Shown here: piece after piece, positions 25,451-44,400 of the stretch
Layout: each line of letters begins with the position of its first letter
Position numbering within the stretch: the first letter of the stretch is position 1
From: Rotaria sordida
Taxonomy: Eukaryota > Rotifera > Eurotatoria > Philodinida > Philodinidae
DNA: 64,000 nt
Direction: 5' to 3'
Assembly: GCA_905250125.1 (NCBI GenBank)
Contig: CAJNOL010000779.1
Coordinates: 39,994-103,993, forward strand
Made by a program: the position numbers and the translations under genes
The notes under the pieces: model-generated
Seen by the model: the letters and a program-made list of their open reading frames with translations, nothing else
What the model was told of the DNA's origin: nothing
Databases searched by the model: none

Positions 25451-26118
25451 GGGGAACCACATCATTGATTTAAAACATACTGCATTGCTGTAGGATCTCT
25501 ACAGTCATAAGTGAAAAGTCCGAATTCTGTTCAAGATATTCATAGCTTATTAGATTCTACATGATGCTGCACATAGTTTCAATCCTAGATCGACTAATCA
25601 GTTGAGGAACTTCTCGGGTGAGTTAGAATGTGCTTCAATAAGCACTAGAATCTGATAGTAGGCATAATTTTATTAGCTTTTTTTCTTTTGTTGCAGAAAG
25701 AAAAGAAAATGAAAAAAAAGAAGTCCGCAGTGTACTCCACGAATAATGGATAAACAACAAAAAAAATCGAAATAAAGAAGAAGGAATTTGTGTAAGATAT
25801 TTTCTCTGTTGCATGCACACACACTTTAACCAATTTGAGTCAACATCATAATAAATATAGTGGAACATTCAAATAGAAGTTAAGAAAAAGAAAACCGTAT
25901 TTGTAAAATGAATTCTCGCTGTACAACTGATAAAAGAGAACGAGAAAAGAGAGAACAACGAGAAAACACAGAAGATGAAGAAAAACAAATCAATAACAAC
26001 AACATGGATATAACAATAAAAAAAAAAGGAAAGCAGCCCGGTGTTTATTTGTTTCTTTTGATACTTAATATGGGTGCGAAAAAATAGATAAATCTTTATA
26101 TGTATATATCTCATTTTG

Positions 26119-32632
<6,514 letters not shown>

Positions 32633-32828
32633 CTTGAAAGTATATACTGAAGGAAAGTCTTCAGCATAGTCAACATCTGAAATAAAAAAAACAAAAAAGA
32701 TAATCTGCGAGAATTTCAATTTTATTAAAATGAATGAGGAAAAACAGGAGAGAAAAAAAAATATAATAAAATCATGTCTATTATTTGTTTCTTTTGGGGG
32801 GTTAGTATTCCGTTAAACGGACTAAGTT

Positions 32829-35800
32829 TTAAAAATCATCCTCATCATCAGCCATTTCTTTTGCATATTCTAATTCTTCTTGTTCACGTTCACGTCGTTC
32901 CTTTGTTCAAAAAACAAAAATGAAACAAAATTTTAATTAAAACAAAAAAATTTGCAATTTACTTGAGCTGTTTCTAATTCTTCATGATATTTTTTTGGTG
33001 GATAACGCATAGCTTTAACAGCTTCATTATGAACTTTAAGACAAAATTCAATACGTTGATGAAATGCATTCATTGGTTCACGTGTTGTATAAACATCAGT
33101 AATTTCACGTGATTGTACATAACCTTCTTCATGATTTATACTTGCTTCAATAACACCATCACGGATAGCCTATAGAATAAAATAGTGAATATAAATTAAA
33201 ATCAAATGATGCATTGATTTGCCACACTCTACACCTAAACGTGAACTGATCAAATTATAACTTTTTCAAAGTTATATTTCTGAGTTCTATCGGGAAAATA
33301 TATAATAATGTATTGAAACCTTCTGTGGATATATACAACAGACTTATTGGTTTCCTTCTATTTCGAAATAGTTAATATTGAACTTTGTGAAACATAATAT
33401 GACTTTTGCATTGACCTCAATGAAATCATTGGATGTTTACTACATCTGCAAAAATCACTATCTTTTCTTCACTGAAACAAAATGTCGTCAAAATATGATT
33501 ACTTAACGTTTCAAATTTTGATACTCAGTTTAGTTTTCAGGACCAAAGGATAAGTAACGATAAAAGTATGTTTTTGCCCAACGATACTTTTGGAAAAGAA
33601 GTACATATTCTGATTCAGCATTAAGTTCTGAATAAGATGAGGTTTATATTTTTTACCTATCCTGTGGAGGACTTCGGGGCTATCAAAGAAAAAAATTTTT
33701 TCAAATTTTATCAAATCAAGTATCATTAGATGCTGATTCCAAATTTCGGGTTAATGTTAAAAAAAAACTGAATTTCGATAGGGAAAAATTCAAAATTCAA
33801 TACGATGCTGTGAGAAGCCTATTTTCATTTACTGTCCTTAGATGACTAAGTAATGCCATTAGAGAGTCCAAAACACGCACGACGATGTGCGCTATTCCTT
33901 TCTAAATCGGAAACATATTAGAAAAGTCTTTAAGACTAAATTCTCGATAGTTGTGGAGCCAAATACTCAAAAATCCAAGAAAAAAAAAAGATTTTGAACT
34001 CCATGAGTGCTATTGATTAGACTAACAAAATCTCTAACCAACAGATGATATATACAGATCGATGTAATTTTTCATGCTCTTTCTGAATATGATCTTGAAA
34101 ACAAGAAAAAAAATGTGGCATATACTTCAATAATAGACCGCAATAGATGCTTTGGCTACGAAATAATATAATCTTTAGTTATTTAATTTACTTAGATATA
34201 CTCGATAGTGATTTTAGCCATATCGCGTTTGTGTTTTAGATTCTCTAATGGCATTACTCGATCGCCTCAGGACAGTAAATGAAAATAGGCTTTCTCCAGC
34301 ATCGTATTGAAATTTGAATTTTTCTCTATCAAAATTCAGTTTTTTTTTTGAATATTAACCCAAAATTCGGAGTCAGCATCTAATAATACTTGATTCGATG
34401 AAATGAAAAGTTTTTTTTTTTGATGGTTCTGAGGCCCTCCACAGGTACAAAAAAAGTATTTCATCTTACTCAGAATTTAACACTCAATCAGAATATGTAC
34501 TTCTTTTCAAAAAGCATCGTGGGCAAAAAAATAGTTTTATCATCACTTGTCATTTTAGAGGCGTAAGCCGATATATTGATTGGCGACGACAATTGAAAAT
34601 TTCCAATAAGTCTTTTTTTTCGAATTTTCTTGGTCTCGAGAGACTTCGAAATGGAAAAGATATAGAACTGACTAGTGTAAAATCAAATAGAAACATTCTC
34701 AAAAACTGATCTTCAACTTTCGATAGTTCAGCCAATCGATGACTTATATCTCTCATAATTAACTAAACTATGACCTCATATTGCATTCATTAACTACTAT
34801 AGTTAACATACTCTTCTGTATATTATTGATCTTTGTTTTGAATGCAAAACTTACTTTAGCTACGATATATTCAGCATCTTCTGGTGAATCAAGTTGTAAT
34901 TTTTGAGCAACATCGCTAAAAGATATTTTTGCATATGATAAACTAATCATTTTAATTCCTGTTTTAATAACATTATGTCGTAATCTATAATATTCGAAAT
35001 TATTTTTCTTTTAAAAGAAGAAAAAAACTAAATTTTAACAAACCGAATAATAAGTGACCAAGTTTTTTCTTGTTGAAAACGATCAGAAAATGTATCAAGA
35101 ACTTCTTTAAATCGACTTAAATTACCAGCACGTACAGCTAAAATATAAATGTATCTGTTTAAATAAATCAAATTTATAATATTTTTCCTTACCTAATGTT
35201 AATTGATAATAGGGATCTAATGAACGTTTAAGTTGAGGATTTTTAAATGTTGCTTTATCTGGAATATCTCCAAGGAGTAATTCAACAGTAATAAGAAATT
35301 TATAAGCCTAAGAAAGAAGATTGTTATGTATATCGTCTTTACTTTTCTTTTTTTGAAATTCTCAATTATTTACATTCTGTCGGAAACCAATCGCTGTTTG
35401 TTGTGGAGCTTTTCGTGTAGCTGTTAATAAATGTTGATGAGCTTTGGTATATTCTAATTGCATAGCACGTATACGACCTATAAAAATGATATATACGCTT
35501 TTTTTTTTCTAAATTCTATATTTAAATATAAAATGTTTACCAAGATAATAAAGATATCTTGCCCATTCATTATTTGATGCATGATCAGGAAAAACTGATT
35601 TAAGTACAAGCTTTTGTGCTTGACTATATAAGTTATAATGAAGATAATTTCTTAATAATAAATTAATTAATACAGCTGTTCCTTCAAAATCATTACGTAA
35701 TGTTGCTGTACGTAAACGACTATGTAAAAATCTAAATAAAAAAAGATTTTTAATAATTAAAAAACAAACAAACAAGAAGTTCAATTTATTTAATATTACG

Positions 35801-36625
35801 GTCGAATTGTATCAAGCATATTATTTAATTCAAATATACGTGCATAATAAAAATAACATTTTGCTGCAATTAAATCTAATGTTCGACGATTAAGTATACT
35901 TGTTTTATCAACAAGTCGTTTAGCACAATCAAGAGACTTAAAAAAATACAAAATAATTTTCTTGTATTTTTTTTTATAATTAAATTAAAAATTCATACAG
36001 GTTTTAATAAATTTCGATCAATTAAATGAAGAAGTACAATTAAATGAATATATAAATCGACTTCTGGTAATGCAACTGCACGTGCTCTTGATGTTTGTGG
36101 ACGAGATATTAATTGTTTTTCATTAGTTGTACTTGTTTTTCCTGTATCAACATCCATTGGCTAAAAGAATTTAAGAAAAAAAAACAATCTTTTGATATAT
36201 ATATATATATATTTTTTTTGTCATTAAATAAACCTGAGAAATTCCTTGAATAAAACCAAGAAGAATTTCACGTTCATTTGAATTCGATCCATAATAAAAA
36301 CAAATAAGACGACGAATAACATCTTCATTAAGACGTTTTCGTGTTGATGCAAGTGCACGTAATACACGAAATATATATCGAGGTTCTTTGGAATTAACAG
36401 CTTTTTCAATTGCGCGAACTTGTTCTTTAATATCTAGTTTACATAATAAGAAATGTGTTTATTTTTTATATTTTTTATGAAATTAATTGAAAAATATTAT
36501 TAACCATCCAATGTTAATGTATCAGCGTCTTTTTTTTCATCTTTTGATGTCGCTGTTGTATTTGGTATATTTGAATTAGGTGTTGAATCGACTTCTTTCA
36601 TTTCAACATCATTTAATTCAACCAT
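32829..36625 (-). CDS. PSMD3: 26S proteasome regulatory subunit Rpn3/PSMD3
   Basis: Eleven exons (36625-36505, 36433-36234, 36160-35999, 35936-35800, 35731-35541, 35477-35374, 35307-35193, 35137-35044, 34984-34855, 33169-32963, 32900-32829) sum to 1533 nt, 510 residues (human 534). The product is a scaffolding PCI-domain subunit of the proteasome lid. Diagnostic stretches are [20 protein letters not shown], the PCI winged helix [36 protein letters not shown], and the acidic C-terminus MADDEDDF. Most introns are 55-75 nt; one (33170-34854) is 1.7 kb and is filled by a foldback element. Its start lies 3.9 kb from the next plus-strand gene and its end only about 200 bp from the 5' end of the kinase gene. 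A CTAAAAC (minus TTTTAG) 24 bases before the ATG may be an acceptor. Confidence 0.96.
33545..34545. repeat. 1-kb foldback element inside a PSMD3 intron
   Basis: Arms of about 300-340 bp surround a loop of about 350 bp. Left-arm landmarks GAAGTACATATTCTGATT, TAGATGCTGATTCC, GAATTTCGATAGG and GAAGCCTATTTTCATTTACTG recur in reverse complement in reverse order (CAGTAAATGAAAATAGGC, TCTATCAAAATTC, GAGTCAGCATCTA, AATCAGAATATGTACTTC). The spliced gene is not interrupted because the element lies wholly between donor 34854 and acceptor 33170. Confidence 0.85.
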
Positions 36626-37029
36626 GATATTTTTGAAATGGAATAAGATCTAAAACTAAAAAAAGACCTTGATTTGAAAAAATAAAGAAAAGAAACTGCA
36701 ATAAAAAAGAAATCTGAAGTCATGAAATTTTGTGAATCATTATAAAGAACAAATAAACAACTTTAATTAATTGGCTGATACAAACCCATCAATCATAGAA
36801 TGATCAAAAGATGTCGTTATAAGAGATTTATTCAATTTGAATAAGAAAGCTAATTACAAAAAAAAATTGTCATTTTTTTTTTAATATATAAAAATGAATA
36901 TCTTTTTAACAAATGAAAATATATCAATATAGTTTTTATCGAATGGATCAATGCTGTTTATTGTCAAATAGTTTTGAATTGGAACAATGAGCATTATTTG
37001 TGAATACTTTGGAGTCTTAGCTTAATCTC

Positions 37030-37350
37030 ATTTTCGAATTTTGACTTGAAATTTTCCACAGAGACAGATTTTAATAAGAATAGTTTATTGCTAAAAGTTT
37101 CAGATCATTTTATTTTTTCTATTCAAAGATATAACTATGGTAAAAAATACGATTTTTTTTTATATCGTTCATAGACACCGATAGATACCAATGTTCTTAT
37201 TTCAGAATACAAACAATCAAAAAAATCTGAAACTTTTACAATCAACTATTCTGATTAAGACCTATCTCTGTACAAAGTTTCAAGTCGAAATTCAAAACTC
37301 AGTTTTCCTGATGATCCTTAGAGGAGTCACAATTTTGCATTAAAAATGCC
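37030..37350. repeat. Foldback element, intergenic
   Basis: TTTTGACTTGAAATTTTCCA and AATAGTTTATTGCTAAAAGT on the left pair with ACTTTTACAATCAACTATTC and AAAGTTTCAAGTCGAAATTC on the right. Same family as 25225-25450. Confidence 0.7.
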
Positions 37351-37736
37351 AAGATCTCGACAACAATAAGCTAATAACCCAAACTCTTTTCAGGGTATTT
37401 ATAAATCATTAGAACCCATATAATGCACATAGTCTCGACTTAAAAACGAATTGATACTTGAAAATACTTCCTCGTCAGTTTTAATATAGGTACTGACCAG
37501 GTACTCGTTCGGATACTTGTCCAGTTGGTCTAGCATTGTAAGAAAAATTTTTCAACAAGTTGGTCTAGCATTGTAAGAAAAATTTTTCAACAAGTTAGTC
37601 TGTTGAACACTTTGATACATTTTGCATTCAATTACTAAAAAAAGAGACAAACTTTAATGTGCTGAAGTATTCAAAAGTTTTTGTTACACACTGGTAGCAG
37701 CATGCTCGTCCAGTACATTCATTAAACAAATGTAAG

Positions 37737-38995
37737 GTGCAAGCAGTTCGAACTTCAAGTAAAAATTTTTTTTTCGTCTTTTCACATCATTCGGTAGAGT
37801 TTGAGGTGCTGATCACGAATATCTACTTTTTAACTTAAGCAAATGTTCTCTTCTGGTCGAAAAATACGAAATATTCGAAGGTTGTCGTTTTTCTCGAAAA
37901 AGCACATTTTGGGAAAAACTGAAAAATTTTCCACTTTCTTCTTGTTTTAAAATTCTGAAACTAATTTTTTCAGATTCATCATGAAAAACTGAATTTAAAC
38001 AAAGCATTAAATCCATTTTAGACCCAAAACTGTCTTAGTAGCGGCGCCTCAAGTTGCGGCGAGTACAATATGTATCGGTCGATTTTGTAAACCTATCTAG
38101 TTTTTCTGCGTAAGCGATGAAGTCAAATATTTTATCTCATTCAACTCATCATATCACCAGGCAAAAATTTGCGTATCCTTTTTCTTTTTTTCCTTTCCTA
38201 TGTTGAGAAAACCGGTTTTTACTGATATCATAGGTATTTTAGGCGGTATTCAACGGTTTTCGAATTCAAATAAGGCTTTTAGTCACAAACTAGATACAGA
38301 TTCAGAATCAACACAAAAAACTGAGTCAGATGAAGTATCTTTCAAGGAAATTAGATAACTTTCATTTTTTGACACATGTATAAAAATTTCAGTTCTCCGA
38401 CAATACCAGAAAAAGTGAGAAAAAACGAAAGTTGTCGAATTTCCTTGAAATAATACTTCATCTGACTCAGTTTTGTCTGTTGATTCCGAACCTGTATCTA
38501 GTTTGTGACTAAAAGCCTTATTTGAATTCGAAAACCACTTTTCTCAACATAGGAAAGGAAAGAAAGAAAAAGGATACGTAACTTTTTGCCTGGTGATACA
38601 ATAAGTCGAATGAGATAAAATATTTAACTTCATTGCTTACGTAGAAAACCTAGATAGATTTACAAAATCGGCCTATACGTGATGCACTCGGTTCAATTCG
38701 AAGCGCTATTACAAATAGAAGTTTGAGTGTAGAGTTTATTTAAGAATTTTTTCGTATTCAGTTTTTGATACTGAATCTGAAAAAAAACAGAATAAAGTAG
38801 AAAATTTTGCACATTTCGAGAACAAATTTGTTTTTCGCAAAAATCGACATCTTTCGAGTATTTCGTATTTTTCGACCGGAGGAAAACGTTTGCTTTGACT
38901 AAAAAGTAGATATTCGTGATCAGCACCTCAAACTCTACCAAATGATGCGAAAAGACGAAAAAAAAATTTTACTTGAATTTCGTGCTGCGGGCACT
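37737..38995. repeat. 1.26-kb near-palindrome
   Basis: Two arms of about 620 bp meet near 38385 with almost no loop. GTTTGAGGTGCTGATCACGA (37800-37820) reappears in reverse complement near 38918-38937, and GAATTCAAATAAGGCTTTTA (38260-38280) near 38517-38535, with continuous similarity in between. Parts of the two arms have diverged (for example around 38020-38080), so it is not a fresh duplication or a simple assembly artefact. No coding capacity was identified. Confidence 0.88.
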
Positions 38996-40217
38996 TTACA
39001 CAACATCTACTATTTCTGAAATACACACTGCCTTACATATTGCTCTGAAAAATAAAGTGCCATATGTATATCTTGTTGAAGAAATCTATATTTTTATTTC
39101 AGATCGTTAAAAATTGTATGTAATATTAAATTAAAGCTTATGTTTAGATGATTCATGAACTTTGTTATCGGTTATAACTTTATGAGTAGAAGCATCTATC
39201 GGATGTTTTTTATTTGTTAGGCTTTATTCATACAACGATATACATCAAAAGAAGTTCTCTGTATTTTCATGATACACTCGAAATTGACATCAGACCACAA
39301 TGACCAATTTCTAAAGAACATGTAAACATCGAATTTTTCTTTAAGAAATATTAATTTTTACTACTCAAGAGACATGATCGATAAAAAAATAACAAAAATC
39401 TGGAAAGAATCCTGAATAGGATCTTACCATAAAGTTTTATTTGAAAAACTTTTACTTGAAAAACTAACAAATTATACGCCATTCAATGCATTTTTGAGTA
39501 CAGATTTAATCGTCTAATTTTCTACTCTATTCAAGTTGTGTTAGAAAAAAACTTAAACACCATGAAATATAGCCAATGGTTCGAAGTACATGTAACACTA
39601 TTTGAATCTTACTATAGGACATTGTCAATTTTTCATCTCCAGCGTTCTTCTGTTTTTTGCTCGCTAGTTTCCAGAAGAGTGTTCGATCCTTTCCCCAAAG
39701 TCCATCTACCAATAGACCCTCGTGGCAACCCTGTCTTCTACGAATTCGATAAGAGTTAATCTCATTCAAAATAAAGACTGTATGATTAGCTTTGATATTG
39801 TTTGTACACATCTCTAGCTCTTCAACAATACTTTATCATATATATAAGCTAGAGAACTTTATCAACCTTTTATTTTCACATATGATTTCATTTATAGTTA
39901 GCTGATTTTGTTTCTGAACTAATTATTGTAGACTAATAACAACAATTTCAACTTGACCCTTCTCCTTTTTATGAGGCAAATATTTCTTTCGTAACTCACC
40001 TATTTTTTTATTGCAAACTTAATAACAATAGTTATGACGTCATGGATAAATATTTTTTTTATACGCACGATGTATATTTGAATAGTTTGGATGGATGACA
40101 GTGAAAAAGAGCAAATAACAACCAGACGCAATTCATGTCGATATTAATATCATCGATCATGTGATTAATTGAATTGTTCCTCAAGAATACGAATAAGATC
40201 TCCAGCCTCCACATCCA

Positions 40218-40303
40218 ATTACGGAGTCAGGGGGCTTAGCTTTCCTTACGGACAAAGTTTCATAAACGAAACCTGAGCTCCCTGGCTCCGCCACTGTCCA
40301 TGT
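40218..40303. mobile_element. Possible hAT-like miniature element
   Basis: The right end reads, on the minus strand, CAGTGGCGGAGCCAGGGAGC, a sequence type common at hAT transposon termini. The left end (ATTACGGAGTCAGGGGGC) is a degenerate version in the opposite orientation. The element would be about 85 bp. No clear 8-bp target duplication was seen, so this is tentative. Confidence 0.45.
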
Positions 40304-40587
40304 TTCCCAAACAAATGCAGCTTACTTTCTTCCAATCCGCCTCCTCAGTCATCGATCAATGCTCGCAATCATGATGACCTTGAGACATATCGAATAATGC
40401 AGTACAGTGTATTATTGTTCTATATTCTTATCAATCATAGTGAAATGTCAAAAAACCCATTATAAAGCTCTTTTCTTACACCATCTATCGTCAAATTCTA
40501 TTGGTAAATATGAAGAACAAATAAATACTATTGTTAAAATAACGAATCATATTCATTTGAAATATAACCAAAAAATAAATTGTCACG

Positions 40588-41435
40588 ATGCCACCAAAAA
40601 AAAATTCTCAAGTTGCAACAAATTCTCAATTATCAATTAATAGAAATAATTCAGATGATTATGATGATGATAATGATAATAATCATATATTAGAAGATGA
40701 TGCTAATTGTCGACAAATGATTTGTGCGTCAATTCAATATATATTAGTTCATAATTCGAAATCACAAGTTATTAAACGACTTGAATGGATTAATACAGTA
40801 CTTCGACCGATGGCTAATGATGGACGAAAATATTTTCCTACTATACATAAACATGTTGTTAAAATTTTAAATGATACATTTGGTTATAAACTTATTTTTG
40901 ATGAAAAACATGATGGTAAGAAAAAAACAACAAAAAAAAAACAAACAACATGATTTTTTTAAAATTTCATATTTAAGGTTATGTATTAATAAATGGTTTA
41001 AAACAAGGTTCACTTGAACATCGACCATTAGCAAATTCAAATCAATATTCTAAATATGCATTATTAATGATAATTATAGCTTGTTTAAAACGTGCTGGTG
41101 GTGAAATGACATCAATTGATTTTTGGGGTATACTTGGTGAAACATTTTCTATTCGTAATGATGAATCAACACGTTTAACAATAAATCAGCATAAAATATT
41201 TGGTGATGTACAAAAATTAATTAAAAATGATTTTGTTAAAGAAGGTTATCTTATATTTGAACAAGCAAAAGATTTTACTGGTGATACACCAACACAAACA
41301 GTTAAACTTGCATTTCGTGCTCAACATGAATTTCCCGATGAAACACTTGAGAAATTTATTGAAAAAATTGAAAATTATGAAATTGAAAGTGATAATGATG
41401 TTGATGATAATAATGCAATGGATGAAGATAGTTGA
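40588..41435 (+). CDS. NSMCE3: NSMCE3-like MAGE-domain protein (SMC5/6 complex)
   Basis: Exons 40588-40915 and 40978-41435 give 261 residues. Residues ~45-235 form a MAGE homology domain: two winged helices with FGYKLIFDEKH, GYVLINGLK, YALLMIIIACLKRAGGEMTS, FWGILGETFSI, HKIFGDVQKLIKNDFVKEGY. In most animals outside placental mammals the single MAGE gene is NSMCE3, the subunit that pairs with the NSE1 RING ligase and the NSE4 kleisin in the SMC5/6 DNA-repair complex; that is the basis for the symbol. N- and C-termini are acidic. AATAAA overlaps the stop codon (41435-41440) and the DAXX ATG follows 45 bp later, suggesting co-transcription. An acidic Asp/Asn run near residues 25-35 is low complexity. 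Confidence 0.85.
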
Positions 41436-41440
41436 ATAAA
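41435..41440 (+). terminator. Poly(A) signal overlapping NSMCE3 stop
   Basis: The canonical hexamer AATAAA begins at the last base of the NSMCE3 stop codon. With the next gene starting at 41481, cleavage must occur within about 40 bp. The same overlap of stop codon and AATAAA is seen at the end of DAXX (46917-46922). Confidence 0.6.
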
Positions 41441-41454
41441 ATATTTTGTTTGTC

Positions 41455-41480
41455 TTTTTTCGTATTTTTTTTTGTTCTAG
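41455..41480 (+). promoter_or_regulatory. Candidate trans-splice acceptor before DAXX ATG
   Basis: A T-rich run ending TTTGTTCTAG is placed directly before ATG 41481 and only 45 bp after the NSMCE3 stop. No cis donor that would keep a useful frame was found just upstream. Bdelloid rotifers use spliced-leader trans-splicing, so this fits an operon-internal acceptor. Confidence 0.55.
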
Positions 41481-44400
41481 ATGAAGAATCATAGTTTTGA
41501 TGAAGTTAAACTTAAATTTGAAAAGGTAAATTTAGATTTTTTTGATAATAATTATTTTAAAAAATTTTCTTTTTGTATAGTTTCTATCTCTAATTCGTAA
41601 TGTTCTAACATGTGAAAATGAAATAAATATTATTCAAAATAAACTTCGACGTCATTTTAATACAACAACATCTGATTATTTATGTTCAAATGAATTTATT
41701 TCATCACTAAATCATATTCAAAATATATTTATTGAAAATAATAAATCAACAAAATATTTTACTTTATTAGCTTCATTTGATGAACAACTTAAAAGACATT
41801 CAATTAAATTATCAAAGTAATTATTATTATATTAAAAATATTTTTTCTATTAAATCAAAATAAAACTCTAATAGATAAATGAGTTTGTATTCGAGTAACT
41901 ATTAGTTTCGATTGTATAATTTAATACTATGTACAATGTAGTTCGATTAGCACATGCACTCAAGGAGTTTTTGTGAAACACGACCTAATAGGAATGTTGA
42001 AGTTTATAGGATAAAAATTTCCATCTGCTACAGACAAGACCAGAATTTTCGATTAAGACGGAGAAACGTGTTTATCAAAGAGATATGTATAAGGATCAAT
42101 AGTTTGCGCCATTTTCTAAATATCACGAAAAGTACCGATTCTTTTTAACGATATTTCTCTTTTCTGTTGCATCGTTTCGTTTACGAAAATATTTTTAAAA
42201 AAAAGTTATATACGATTCGGAAGAGGAGAAAAAACTCTATCATTTGGTAAAAAATGTTTTCTTTTAGCAATTTTGTATTGAAGAGAAATAAAGATTAACA
42301 TTTTTTAGCCATTACTGTTGTATCGTAGGGTGATTAATTGATCTTTTGTGCTGCAGCGTAGGACAAGTCAAGTTACTTTTTTTTTTCGTTTTTTTGTATA
42401 AAGAACGTCTACAACAAGTTTTCCATGATATGATATCATCTTGTGCCTAATTTTCATGCACAAAAAACAAAATATCAATAGTCCTACATAAAATAAAGTG
42501 ACACAACTACTATAGGCTTATCAAAAAAGTAAGAATAGTAATCATGTCACATATTTATTCACATTACCACCGGTATACCGCGGCACTTGTAAGAACCAGC
42601 GATAGCGCTTATGACTTTCAGTTTCAACTATCAACACGATTCCAGAGAGTGTTTTCTATTCGAATTATTTATTAGAAAGAATTCAAATAAACCGAAAAGA
42701 AAACAGTTACAGAATAAAAACTTTAGCAGCCCCATCTATAATAAACATTTATCTCATAACTGGGACCAATATGAGCTCTATGGCTAGTACAGGCGGCTGA
42801 AACGTATCAAGATTAGCAGGAGACATCGAGATCAACTCAATTCTGTTAGTTTTTACAAGCTTGAATAAAAAGAACCGACGATAGAGCCCTTCATCGGGTC
42901 CAAAAATGGCTTGCTGAATCCGGTCAAAGAAATGTCAGCCGTTCCATCATTTTTTGTGCTAATACGTTACTCAAACGTTCATTTTGAAGGGAAATACTTT
43001 CTCTTTCACCTCATCTATTTAGAGAAGCATTAGAGTTCATGATGGTGAAAAGTTTTTACAAGCAAAACTCCGGGTCTCAGCGAGTCCAAGTTTGGATCCG
43101 GACTTTCTCTATTAAAAATTTTCGGTTGTGAAGAACTCTAACGCTTCTCTAAATAGATGAGATGAAAGAGAACGAATTTCCCTAAAAGATGAGCGTTTGA
43201 ATAATGTATTAGCACAAAAAAATGACGGAACGGCTGACATTTCTTTGACCGGGTCCAGTAAGTGGTTTTTGCACCTGGCGAAGGACTCTAATCGGTGGTA
43301 GTTATCACATGATTTGGACTCGCTCAGCCCTGAAGTATCTAATAGTTAAACGAGAGCAAACTATTTAAAATTGCTTTTCTCTCTTCATATTCATCATATT
43401 TAACATTTGAATGAGAAATCGATTTTATCATGCGTATCCACCCAGATCGATCATTCCGACCGTTTCAAACGATACTTTAAACTATTCAAAAAGTTGGAAT
43501 CGTTTCAATAAAAAAACTCGATGCACAGCATTAGGACTGTATTTTCATTAGTCGAATTGTACTTCGAGTAACATCCTACTTATACTTTCTATTATTATAC
43601 GAACGATTGAATAAAGTAGATCACTAATAAAAAAAAAGCCATAATTTCAAGGATGAACTTTTTAACACGTAATTCACTAGTTGTTCTTAAACGTTTACGA
43701 ACAGCAAGATATAGACATGGTGTTTTGTAGAGTGTATGTCATATCGTCGAATAGATCTCAAGAAAATCTATCTATCGATGCTTGAACTAGCTCGAAAAAA
43801 TTAATTATGGCCTGATATTAACAAAAAAGAGTAAAGCGCAGTTCAATCGCCTTAAAATACTTCTATGAAACATTAGAACTGATATATAAGATAATTAAGT
43901 TTACGACCTATTACAGGTCGTTCTGTTCGATTTGAAATTTAAATAAAATAATCTTCCAAAAACTAGTTTGATATAACAGATGCTCTTTCTTACATTGTTT
44001 TGATTCCTTTTGTTATATCGATTTTATCTGTTGAATCCTTAGCTGATTTCATAGTTGATCTAATAATAAATTATAAGTTAAATATAAAATTTAATATTTT
44101 TGCTTAGATCAAATTCATTATCAACTCAAATTTTCAAATGTTCATCTTCCATGACTACTAATATTGCAAATATTTCAGTAAATGAAACAGTTATCACAAC
44201 AGTTCCTGTCAATCTATCAAAATCTACTATTGAATATGAAACATCAATAGGAGATGTACAAGAAACAATTAATCATCTTCTAGATAAATGTTGTAATATT
44301 TTGTCTGAATCAACTTTATCAAAACCAGCTTCTCTTGATAATATAATATCAATTCGTACACATTCAACTAATGATTCAAGACATCAACGAAAAATAATAA

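Larger units (their letters stand above)
24142..26118. other. Intergenic, repeat-bearing
   Basis: No gene found. It contains two TGTGGG-like hairpin tracts (24328-24424 and 24951-25008), an (AAT)n microsatellite at 24857-24876 and a foldback at 25225-25450. The minus-strand frames at 25635-26114 read through A/T-rich low-complexity sequence (Phe- and Ser-rich) and are not believed; part of it is probably the 3' flank of the kinase gene ending at 26119. Confidence 0.45.
36626..40587. other. Intergenic, rich in inverted repeats
   Basis: About 4 kb between PSMD3 and NSMCE3. It contains foldbacks at 37030-37350 and 37737-38995, a direct duplication of AAGTTGGTCTAGCATTGTAA near 37524 and 37556, and a hAT-terminus-like patch at 40218-40303. 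The overlapping frames at 39527-39811 (both strands, for example DPRGNPVFYEFDKS on the plus strand) could be a decayed coding remnant; no family recognised. Confidence 0.45.

Noticed and set aside
25635-26114. Minus-strand Phe/Ser-rich frames downstream of the kinase gene
   Set aside because: They arise from A/G-rich low-complexity sequence, lack domains or splice support, and lie in the presumed 3' flank.
32677-32719. ATG 32719 as the start of the PI4KB protein
   Set aside because: The segment between it and DVDYAEDF contains a typical TTTATTTCAG acceptor and encodes a Phe-rich string unlike the family; 32632 was preferred, though neither is proven.
41217-41492. Minus-strand frame opposite the MAGE-domain exon
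   Set aside because: It is a shadow of the NSMCE3 coding exon; the plus strand has clear homology and the minus product is low complexity.
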